Source: Myxococcales bacterium (GTDB lineage: Bacteria; Myxococcota_A; Bradymonadia; REDH01). Taken from it: a DNA stretch of 64,000 nucleotides. Position numbers and translations under genes: made by a program. Of this stretch, positions 43,803 through 51,263 are shown piece by piece (the stretch's first letter is position 1; each line of letters opens with the position of its first letter). Below the pieces are notes generated by a model. It was not told the origin of the DNA. It did not search any database and saw only the letters and a list, made by a program, of their open reading frames with translations. The stretch covers positions 35,095-99,094 of the forward strand of contig JACKDJ010000017.1 of NCBI GenBank assembly GCA_020633625.1. Reading direction: 5' to 3'.

Positions 43803-45757
43803 GTCTGCGTCCTCACGACGATCTCCCCCGGCACGCATCCGGCGCCAAAGTCGACACAGGTTTGCGAGTAGTTCGCGGCTCGACCGCACTCCGGGACCCT
43901 GGACGTCCAGCCACGTCGCGGCACGGGGGTCGCCTCTTCACCAAGATCGGCGCAGGGGGGAAGCTGGACCGTGCAGCTCGACAGGTTGTCCCACGACAGC
44001 GTCACGACGCCGTCGCAGTCGAAGTCGAAGCCGCCGCTGTTTCGCTCCGTCTCGAAAGCGATCGTCTGGCCGGGGAACGCTCGGTCGTCCGTATCGTCGC
44101 AGTCGCCGAGCAGCCTGGTGCGGCCTTCGGGAACCACACAGTCGGTCTGAGGGTCGGTGCCGGAGCTGTAGCCGTCGCCGTCGCCGTCGGCGTAGGAGAG
44201 ATACCCCTCGTCGACGACTCCATCGCAGTCGTCATCGAACCCGTTGCACAGCTCGGGCGCCTCGGGGTGGCGCTCGAACGACAGATCCGCGCAGTCGCCC
44301 GTCACTCGCGTGTAACCAAACAGCGGCGTGCACGACAGCCGCGTCTCGGTCGTCGAGCCCCATTCGTCGGCGTCGCGATCTGCGTAGAAGAGGCGGAGAG
44401 CGTCGAGATCTTCGCCGAGACAGGCGACCTCTTCCGCCGAAGTACACTCGTACGTGCCCGTGTCGCACAGGCCGCACGGGGCGCCCGGCGTGTCTGCGAA
44501 CGGGACGCCCGCGACCGTCAGCGACGCGCAGCCGCCGCACTCGTTTCGAGGGCGCGCGCCGACGCAAGCGGTCTCTTCCCGCGACACGCAGACCGTTACT
44601 CCGCCGCAGTCGCCGCACGACGCGCCGGGATCGCTGGCGAGCCGCGACTCGCCGCCGCAGCGGTTCCGGTCGGGCGCCGCGTCGCAGACGAGCCGGCCGG
44701 CGCGGCACTCCCAGCGCCGCTCGGTCCCGCAGACGTCGCCGGGTCGGCCCGGGAGCACGCCGCACGTACCGCACGCGTTGCGAGCGGCTTCGCCCGCGCA
44801 GGTCACGCTGTCGGGGGTCTCGCAGACGACGACACCGCCTTCGCAGTCGCCGCACGTCTCGCCCGGCTCGGCGACCAACGCGACCGAGCCCCCACACGTG
44901 TTCGCGCCCTCGGCGCCGCAGCCGAGCGAGTCGGCCGTCTCACAGACGACGCTGCCCGCACACTCGAGGGCGTCGAGTGGCTCGCAGCCTCCACAGCGGT
45001 TCGGCTCTGCGGCGCCTTCGCAGACGACATCGCTGCCGTCACACGTCCAAGTGCCGCCGCAGCCGCAGCCCGTGCCCGGCAGGCCCCGGAGCGTGCCGCA
45101 CCCCCCGCATGCGTTGACCCCCAGGTCGGCGTCGACACACTCGGTCGCGTCCGTTCCGTCGCAGACCCACCGCCCCAGGCTGCACGTGCCACAGCTCGCG
45201 CCAGGAGCCGGGTCGAGCGGGGTGAGGCCGCCGCAGCCGTTTCCGCCCGACGAGCGACAGACGACCTCGTTCGGGCCCGAGCAGGTGTAGATGCCGTCGT
45301 AGCATCCAAATCCGGGCTGAACGGGAAGCTCGACGCACCCACCGCACGCGTTCCGCTCCGCCGGCGGGCAGAACAGCGCGTCGCCGTCACACTCCCAGGT
45401 CGAACCGCACGGGCCGCAGACGGCGCCCAGCGCCCCGTCGCTCCCGCCGCAGCCGCCGCACTCGTTGCGGGCGGTGCTGTCGACGCATCGCAGCGCATCG
45501 GCGCCGTCGCAGACCCACCGTCCGTCTTCGCACCAGCGCTGGCAGTCGTTGTCAGAGCAGCACGCGTCGCCGACCCCGTGCCCGAGAGGCGTGGCACCCC
45601 CGCACGCGTTCAACGTCCCGCCGCCACCGCCGCCGCCGCCACCACCGGTGTCGATCTGCACGGCGGCGTCGGCCCCGGTGTCGCTGCTCGGGTCGGGCTC
45701 GACGCCGCAGGCGAGAGCGCCCGCGAGCGCGAGGATCGCTGAAGCTCGACGTCTCAC
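43793..45757 (-). CDS. CGGC-repeat lipoprotein A with MopE-like motifs (654 aa)
   Basis: Exported 654-residue protein, GTG start at 45757 in a GTGA overlap with the upstream gene, with GAGGT 7 nt before it. A short signal (ASAILALAGALAC) is followed by an Asp/Gly linker with nine or ten consecutive Gly. Ten CGG units follow, for example NACGGCGTLRGLPGTGCGCG, NECGGCGGSDGALGAVCGPC, NGCGGLTPLDPAPGASCGTC. MopE-like loops (FYADRDADEWGS, FDDDCDGVVDEGY, YADGDGDGYSSG, FDFDCDGVV) and a final Cys-containing module complete it. The last module resembles the same region of CGGC-B, so A and B are duplicates; C lacks it. Confidence 0.86.
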   Translation of the reverse strand: MRRRASAILALAGALACGVEPDPSSDTGADAAVQIDTGGGGGGGGGGTLNACGGATPLGHGVGDACCSDNDCQRWCEDGRWVCDGADALRCVDSTARNECGGCGGSDGALGAVCGPCGSTWECDGDALFCPPAERNACGGCVELPVQPGFGCYDGIYTCSGPNEVVCRSSGGNGCGGLTPLDPAPGASCGTCSLGRWVCDGTDATECVDADLGVNACGGCGTLRGLPGTGCGCGGTWTCDGSDVVCEGAAEPNRCGGCEPLDALECAGSVVCETADSLGCGAEGANTCGGSVALVAEPGETCGDCEGGVVVCETPDSVTCAGEAARNACGTCGVLPGRPGDVCGTERRWECRAGRLVCDAAPDRNRCGGESRLASDPGASCGDCGGVTVCVSREETACVGARPRNECGGCASLTVAGVPFADTPGAPCGLCDTGTYECTSAEEVACLGEDLDALRLFYADRDADEWGSTTETRLSCTPLFGYTRVTGDCADLSFERHPEAPELCNGFDDDCDGVVDEGYLSYADGDGDGYSSGTDPQTDCVVPEGRTRLLGDCDDTDDRAFPGQTIAFETERNSGGFDFDCDGVVTLSWDNLSSCTVQLPPCADLGEEATPVPRRGWTSRVPECGRAANYSQTCVDFGAGCVPGEIVVRTQTCL

Positions 45758-46581
45758 CAGCGCACCTCGATCGACGGCGAGGCGACGGTGGCCGACACCT
45801 CGACCAGGTCTCCCCGATTTCCCCGAATCACGAACCCACCGACGGTCGCAACGGCGGCGGTCCCCCACAGCGCCGCGGCGATCGTCGCCCGGCGGTGCGC
45901 CAGATCTCGGCTGTCGTTGTAGCTCTGCAGGTCACCGGAGACGCCGTCTCCCGTCCGCATGGCGTCTGCGTCGTGGCCCGCGTCGACGGCCAGCGCCCAG
46001 ACGACCGCCCCGGCCGCCGCGCTACCTGCAGCCACGCTGAGCAGGCCCCAGCGCGTGGCCTCGCGGCGACGAAGACGGCTGCGGAGCACGTCGGCCGACA
46101 GTCCGGTCTCGATCGGGAGCGTGGCGGCGGTATAGGCCACGGCGGCCGCGGTCTCTTGTGCGAGGGCGCACGCCTCGATCTGGGGTCGCCACTGCGCGAG
46201 CTCCTCGGCGAGCCCCTCGACCAGCGTCACACCGACGTGGGCCGCGGTCTCGGCGAGCTGCGCCCGCGCCTGGACACAGCGCCCGTCGCGGAACGCATAG
46301 ACGGCCGCGGCGCGCCGAGCCTGCAGGGCGGTCACGAGAGCGCCGTGGCGCTGGTCCTCCGGCAGCGACTGGACCGCCAGCAGCTGGTCGGCCGCCTCGG
46401 CGAGCGCCAGCGCCGCGTCGGCCCGCTCGGCGTCCGAACCGCTCTCGTCGACGGCCTGAAACGACTCGAGCGCCGCGGTGTAGCGCTCGATCGCGGCGTC
46501 CGTCTGCGCTGAGGCGTCTGTGGCAGTCATCACGCACAGCGCGAACGCGACGATACCCCATGCTCGGTTGATTCCAGCCAC
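45754..46581 (-). CDS. Small exported TPR-like protein, head of the CGGC/kinase operon
   Basis: A 275-residue protein with a signal peptide (MAGINRAWGIVAFALCVMTA) and, from about residue 180, two further hydrophobic segments (WGLLSVAAGSAAAGAVVWAL and TIAAALWGTAAVATVGGFVI) that are probably transmembrane. Between them the helical Ala/Glu/Gln-rich region (LAEAADQLLAVQSLPEDQRH) looks TPR-like. It begins the six-gene operon; the GTG of CGGC-A overlaps its stop. Its upstream region is a 153-bp spacer that shares a motif pair with the spacer of the FHA/sigma-54 activator. Function unknown; such exported helical proteins beside kinases are common in this kind of genome. Confidence 0.75.
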   Translation of the reverse strand: MAGINRAWGIVAFALCVMTATDASAQTDAAIERYTAALESFQAVDESGSDAERADAALALAEAADQLLAVQSLPEDQRHGALVTALQARRAAAVYAFRDGRCVQARAQLAETAAHVGVTLVEGLAEELAQWRPQIEACALAQETAAAVAYTAATLPIETGLSADVLRSRLRRREATRWGLLSVAAGSAAAGAVVWALAVDAGHDADAMRTGDGVSGDLQSYNDSRDLAHRRATIAAALWGTAAVATVGGFVIRGNRGDLVEVSATVASPSIEVRW

Positions 46582-46603
46582 GAACCAGTCTCTTCGAGAT
46601 GCA

Positions 46604-46625
46604 GTGTCGCTCAGGTGTCTGTCAC
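46604..46625. promoter_or_regulatory. Motif pair GTGTCGCT / GTGTCTGT upstream of the kinase operon
   Basis: GTGTCGCT at 46604-46611 and GTGTCTGTCAC at 46615-46625, 23 nt upstream of the operon start (46581). The second half carries a near-palindromic GTG...CAC. Both 8-mers recur at 30496-30517 before the FHA/sigma-54 activator. Candidate common regulator site; unproven. Confidence 0.3.
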
Positions 46626-46734
46626 GTGGGACAATACCTACGTGGACCGTCGCCTCTCAACGGGGAAACGAGGTGAGACAGTTGATTGTGTGTGTGGCAG
46701 AGCTGTGTCGGTGGCCTGCGTGATCCCACCCCGC

Positions 46735-48285
46735 TCACTCACCCCGCTTGACCGACTCCACCCGATACAGATCCGTCCTCCGGTCGACCCAAGGACGCAC
46801 GGTGCCGGTCCGCTCCGTGCGCCGAAGCAGACCGACGTCGAGGTCGTGGACGAGCATCGTCTCGACGTTGGCCGTCGCCTCGTCGGCGATCGCGTCGCGG
46901 GCGAACTGGACGTCGGACGGGGTCAGGATCGCGGACTGCGCGTAGTGGATGTCGGCGCCTTCGACCATCGGCAGATTCCCACACGCGCCAGAGGTCACCG
47001 CGTACACGTGGTTCTCGATGCAACGCGCCTGGGCGCAGGCGCGGACGCGGATGTGCCCCGAGCGCAGGTCGGTGTTGTATGGAACGAACAGGATCTGCGC
47101 ACCCTGCTCACGCAGAAGACGGCCTACCTCTGGAAACTCGATGTCGTAGCAGATCGCGATGCCAACCACGCCTCGGTCCGTGTCGATGGCCCGGATCTCG
47201 TGCCCCGGGCTGACACCCCACCACCGCTCCTCGGAAGGTGTGATGTGGGTCTTGTAGCGTCTGTCGACGCGGCCGTCCCGGTGGAAGAGATAGGCGATGT
47301 TGTAGAGGGTGTCTCCCTCTACCACGAGGTGCGTGCCGGCGATGATGTTGATGTTGTAGCGGATTGCCATCTCGCCGAAGAGCTCCTCGTAGCGCGCCGT
47401 GAACTCGTGGAGCCGGCGGGCAGACAGCGCCGGTCGCGCCGCCGGGACGAGGGCCAGGAGCTGGTTGGTCAGAAGCTCGGGAAAGAGGACAAAGTCGGCG
47501 CGATACTCGGCCGCCGTGTCGACGAAGAACTCCACCTGGGTGGCGAACGCCTCGAAGCTCGCGATCGGACGCATCTGGTACTGCACCGACGCGACGCGGA
47601 CCTTCGAGGGGCGCGTGTGGCTCGCGGGCCGGTAGTCCGGGTTGTGCCACTCCATCAGCACGGCGTTGCCTCCAGACTCCACGTCGCCGGGCAGGTACTG
47701 CTCGAGCACGGCTTCGACGACGAACCCGTTCGAGAGCTGCGCGACGATCACCGGGTCGCGCAGCTCCTTGTTCATCACCTTCGCCAGGTACTCAGCCGGC
47801 GAGAGCGTCGCGGCGTGCTTGTGGTAGTTCGGCATCCGCCCGCCAAACACGATCCGTCGCAGGTTCATCTGGCGAACCACCTCCTTGCGCGCCTCGTACA
47901 GGCGACGCGCGAGTCGCATCCCGCGGTGGTCCGGGCTCACGGCGATGTCTAGGCCGTACAGCGTGTCGCCCTCGGGGTCGTGATTTGCCAACGTTCCGTC
48001 GCGACACACGTCCTTGTATGTGTGCTTGGCTGGGTAGTCCGCTTCGTCGATCACGACGCTCGCCGAGACTGCGACGAGGTCGCCGTCGATCTCGATGCCG
48101 ATCTGGCCGCGCGGAAAGCGCGCGACCTGCGCCTCGAACTGCGCAGGCTTCCACGACTCCATCGTCGGGTAGCAGCGGGCGTGAAGGCTCAGGACCGCGG
48201 GATAGTCCTCGGCGGTCAGCTCTCGCACGACGACACGGCTACGATCATCTCCGGCGGTGTTGGCCTCGCTCACTTTCATCTCCAT
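46735..48285 (-). CDS. GNAT acetyltransferase-nitrilase fusion protein
   Basis: A 516-residue two-domain protein. The N-terminal GNAT domain (residues 1-190) has VVRELTAEDYPAVLSLHARC and the acetyl-CoA loop DIAVSPDHRGMRLARRLYEA. The C-terminal carbon-nitrogen hydrolase domain has the nitrilase Glu-Lys-Cys triad: VLFPELLTNQ (Glu about 270), YKTHITPSEER (Lys about 345) and GIAICYDIEFPE (Cys about 379). The fusion suggests coupled amide hydrolysis and acylation of one substrate (inference). The start MEMKVSEAN is at 48285, with a second Met six bases on; a longer start at 48360 was rejected because it adds a Pro/Gly/Ala leader. It lies 75 bp after the TldE stop on the same strand. Confidence 0.87.
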   Translation of the reverse strand: MEMKVSEANTAGDDRSRVVVRELTAEDYPAVLSLHARCYPTMESWKPAQFEAQVARFPRGQIGIEIDGDLVAVSASVVIDEADYPAKHTYKDVCRDGTLANHDPEGDTLYGLDIAVSPDHRGMRLARRLYEARKEVVRQMNLRRIVFGGRMPNYHKHAATLSPAEYLAKVMNKELRDPVIVAQLSNGFVVEAVLEQYLPGDVESGGNAVLMEWHNPDYRPASHTRPSKVRVASVQYQMRPIASFEAFATQVEFFVDTAAEYRADFVLFPELLTNQLLALVPAARPALSARRLHEFTARYEELFGEMAIRYNINIIAGTHLVVEGDTLYNIAYLFHRDGRVDRRYKTHITPSEERWWGVSPGHEIRAIDTDRGVVGIAICYDIEFPEVGRLLREQGAQILFVPYNTDLRSGHIRVRACAQARCIENHVYAVTSGACGNLPMVEGADIHYAQSAILTPSDVQFARDAIADEATANVETMLVHDLDVGLLRRTERTGTVRPWVDRRTDLYRVESVKRGE

Positions 48286-48360
48286 GGCTCGAGTCGGGCG
48301 CGCCCCACCACTGGCCGCCGAGCCGCCGCACGTCAAGGCCCCCGGTCCCACCACCCCCAC

Positions 48361-49722
48361 TCAAACCCCCGCGATCGTTGCCTCCGACACACGGATCGTG
48401 GGGCTGCACGTCGAGCGGTCGTGCACCAGATCGCTGCCGATCGCGTCGATGCGACCAAACAGATCCGGGAACGCGCACGCGACCGTCACCTCGGACACCG
48501 GGCGCGTCAGCTTGCCGCCCTCGATCAGCCGCCCCGACGCGCCGCTGCTGAAGTCGCCGGTCGCCGGGTTGAACCCGAACCCCATCAGGCCCTCGCAGTA
48601 GAAGCCTCGCTCCACGTCGTCGATGATCGACTCGGGCGCCAGCGCGCCAGCGACGAGGTAGAGGTTCGAGCTCGACTCACCCGGAGCCCCGCTCGCCGGC
48701 CGAGACGCGTGCCCCGTTGGAGCCCGGCCGAGCTTGCGGGCGTTCGTGCTGTTCAACGCGAACTGCTGCAGCACGCCGGCGTCGACGAAGGTCACGCGAC
48801 GCGACGGGAGACCCTCGCCGTCGTGCGGACGCGAGCCGAGCCCGCGGGGCATCAGCGGGTCGTCGATGATCGTGACGCGCGAGGCTGCGATCGCCTCGCC
48901 GAGCCGGTCCGCGAGATAGCTGGAGCGCCCCTCGACCGCGTTGCCGCGGAGCACGGAGAACAGCATGCCGAGGAGCGACGCGGCGGTGCGCGGGTCAAAG
49001 ACGACCGGCATGCGCTCGGTCGCGATCGGGCCGGCGCCGAGCTGCCTGACCGCACGAGCGGCGGCGATGCGGCCGATCTCGTCGGGCGAGAGGACCCGGT
49101 CGCGGTGCCGCGCGACGCTCGACCACGACCCGTTCCGCTTCTTTCCGTCTGCGTCGTCGGCGATGACCTCGACGCCGATCGACGTGTAGCTCTCTGCGTA
49201 GCCGAAGCAGAAGCCGTGGCTGTTGGCGAGGGCGCGCGCCATCGTCGCGTCGCTGACACTGGCGCCGCCGGACGTCGTGACGCGCCCGTCGGCGGCGAGG
49301 GCGGCCGCCTCGCACGCGAGGGCGAGCTCGAGCTTCTCGTCCGGCGACATCGCGGCGATCCGGGGATCGCAGAGGTCGAGCTCGGGCGAGCTCGTCGCGA
49401 GCAGCTCGCGGTCGACGAGCGCGGCCTCGGGTACCGGGTCGACGAGCTCGGTCAGCGCCAGCGTGTCGGCGATGACGCGGGCGATCGCGTCTGCGGAGAA
49501 GTCCGTCGCATAGGTCGACGCGCTCTTGTCGCCGCGCCACAGCCGCAGCCCGACGCTCTTCGGGGAGCCCTGCTGCAGCGTCTCGATCGCGCCGTCACGC
49601 ACGCCGACCTCGGTCTCGACGCCGGCGCGGGCGAAGACCTCGGCGGCGGTGGCGCCGGCCGCGGTGGCTCGCTCGACGACAGACGCCGCGAAGCTCTCGA
49701 GTTCTCTGACGGTCTGGCTCAT
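48361..49722 (-). CDS. pmbA: TldE (PmbA-type) subunit of the TldD/TldE peptidase
   Basis: A 453-residue member of the TldD/PmbA family. It lacks the HExxH zinc motif, as the TldE/PmbA subunit does. Family landmarks are VGVRDGAIETLQQGSPKSVG near the N-terminus and the C-terminal NLYLVAGALAPESIIDDVER then GFYCEGLMGFGFNPATGDFS and GRLIEGGKLTRPVSEVTVA. It pairs with the TldD subunit encoded just upstream (90-bp gap). The heterodimer is known to cleave unstructured peptides, including processing of microcin B17 and degradation of the CcdA antitoxin. No precursor peptide gene was noticed nearby. Confidence 0.92.
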   Translation of the reverse strand: MSQTVRELESFAASVVERATAAGATAAEVFARAGVETEVGVRDGAIETLQQGSPKSVGLRLWRGDKSASTYATDFSADAIARVIADTLALTELVDPVPEAALVDRELLATSSPELDLCDPRIAAMSPDEKLELALACEAAALAADGRVTTSGGASVSDATMARALANSHGFCFGYAESYTSIGVEVIADDADGKKRNGSWSSVARHRDRVLSPDEIGRIAAARAVRQLGAGPIATERMPVVFDPRTAASLLGMLFSVLRGNAVEGRSSYLADRLGEAIAASRVTIIDDPLMPRGLGSRPHDGEGLPSRRVTFVDAGVLQQFALNSTNARKLGRAPTGHASRPASGAPGESSSNLYLVAGALAPESIIDDVERGFYCEGLMGFGFNPATGDFSSGASGRLIEGGKLTRPVSEVTVACAFPDLFGRIDAIGSDLVHDRSTCSPTIRVSEATIAGV

Positions 49723-49812
49723 CGTCGCCGTGGGGAGAGTGGGTTGGGCGGCGGCTCTGTTGCGCCGGCGGTTGGATCTTTGGTCGGCCGTTCGGATGTT
49801 TGGTCTGCGGTG

Positions 49813-51249
49813 CTAGGTCCGCGAGCCGCCGACGGTCATCGAGGAGATCTTCACGGTCGGGATTCCCACGCCAACGGGCACGGACTGGCCGTCTTTTCCG
49901 CAGGTCCAGCGCCCGTCGCTCAGCTCGAAGTCCGTGCCACACATCGTGACGCGGCCGAGGCAGTCGGGGCCGTTCCCGATCAGGTTCACACCCTTGACCG
50001 GGGCGGTGATGCGGCCGCCTTCGATCAGGTAGCCCTCGGTGACCGAGAAGACGAAGTCGCCGTTCGAGATGTTGACCTGGCCGCCCGAGAACGAGCGCGC
50101 GTAGATGCCGCGCTCGACGCTCGCGATGATCTCTTCGGGGTCGTGCGGTCCTGCCAGCATGTATGTGTTCGTCATGCGCGGCAGCGGGACGTGCTGGTAG
50201 TCCTGGCGGCGCCCGTTGCCGCTCGGGTCGAGCCCGAAGTGCTGGCGCGAGAGGTGGTCGTGAAGGTAGCCGCGGAGGATGCCGTCTTCGATCAGCACGT
50301 TGCGCGACGGCAGGTTGCCCTCGTCGTCGACGTTGATCGAGCCGCGCGACGACGGGATCGTGCCGTCGTCGACGATCGTGCAGAGCTCCGAGGCGACGCG
50401 CTCGCCGACACGGCCCGAGTAGTTCGACGTCTTCTTGCGGTTGAAGTCGGCCTCGAGCCCGTGTCCGATGGCCTCGTGAAGCAGGATGCCGGAGTCGCCG
50501 GCGCCCAGTACGACCGGGAGCTGGCCGGCAGGGGCTTCGGCCGCGTGCAGCATCGTCGTGGCGATCCGCGCGGCCTCGCGGCCCGCGTCTTCGGGCGAGT
50601 GCGCGTCGAAGTACTCGAGCCCGACTCGACCGCCGCCGCCCTCGTTTGCCGACTGCCGCGCCGAGCCCTCTTCGGCGACGACGCCGACCGTGAACCGCAG
50701 CATCGGCTGGTGGTCGGTGACGACGCGGCCGTCGCTCGTTACGATCAGGATGTCCTTGACCGACTCGACGAGCGTTACCGTGACCCGGGTGACGCGGGCG
50801 TCGTACGCGCGGGCGGCCTCGTCGGCGCGGCGCAGGAGCGCGAGCTTGTCGAGCGCGGCGGCGTCGAACGTCGAGCGCTCGATCGGGTAGAGGCTTGGGG
50901 TGGCGACCGTCTCGGCGGCCACCGCCTCGTGCGCCCCGCCGCCGCGCGCGATGGCCGCCGCGGTGTCGGCCGCGCGATAGAGGCCGTCGGTCGAGAGGTC
51001 CTCTGTGTATGCATATCCCGTCGCGTCGCCGGCGAGCACACGAACGCCGACGCCGAGGTGGATGGCGCGCTCGACGTCTTCGACGCGCTGCTGGTCGAGG
51101 GAGATCAGGCCCGTCTCGCGCCGCTCGAAGAAGAGGTCGGCGAAGTCGCCGCCGCGGGCCAGCGCGCGCGAGAGCACGCGGGCGGCGGTCTCGGTGTCTG
51201 TCGAGAAGCGACGAAACGCGACGGTGAGGTCGCCGGTCTGGGTTGTCAT
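49813..51249 (-). CDS. tldD: TldD subunit, zinc metallopeptidase of the TldD/TldE pair
   Basis: A 478-residue peptidase subunit. The catalytic zinc-binding motif is HEAIGHGLEAD at residues 258-268, the form seen in characterised TldD. Other conserved segments include YAYTEDLSTDGLYRAADTAA, GDSGILLHEAI, NDGFVFSVTEGYLIE-type sequence (here NGDFVFSVTEGYLIEGGRI) and CLGRVTMCGTDFELSD. It lies 14 bp after the RND/MMPL exporter stop, so the three genes are very likely one transcript. The adjacency of a peptidase pair and an exporter is what a peptide-maturation and export system would look like; there is no direct proof of that here. Confidence 0.94.
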   Translation of the reverse strand: MTTQTGDLTVAFRRFSTDTETAARVLSRALARGGDFADLFFERRETGLISLDQQRVEDVERAIHLGVGVRVLAGDATGYAYTEDLSTDGLYRAADTAAAIARGGGAHEAVAAETVATPSLYPIERSTFDAAALDKLALLRRADEAARAYDARVTRVTVTLVESVKDILIVTSDGRVVTDHQPMLRFTVGVVAEEGSARQSANEGGGGRVGLEYFDAHSPEDAGREAARIATTMLHAAEAPAGQLPVVLGAGDSGILLHEAIGHGLEADFNRKKTSNYSGRVGERVASELCTIVDDGTIPSSRGSINVDDEGNLPSRNVLIEDGILRGYLHDHLSRQHFGLDPSGNGRRQDYQHVPLPRMTNTYMLAGPHDPEEIIASVERGIYARSFSGGQVNISNGDFVFSVTEGYLIEGGRITAPVKGVNLIGNGPDCLGRVTMCGTDFELSDGRWTCGKDGQSVPVGVGIPTVKISSMTVGGSRT

Positions 51250-51263
51250 CGTCTTGCCCTGTC

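Noticed and set aside
46701..46727. Sigma-54 promoter for the kinase/CGGC operon
   Set aside because: The best GG-N10-GC match has several mismatches at the -12 element and is about 135 nt from the start.
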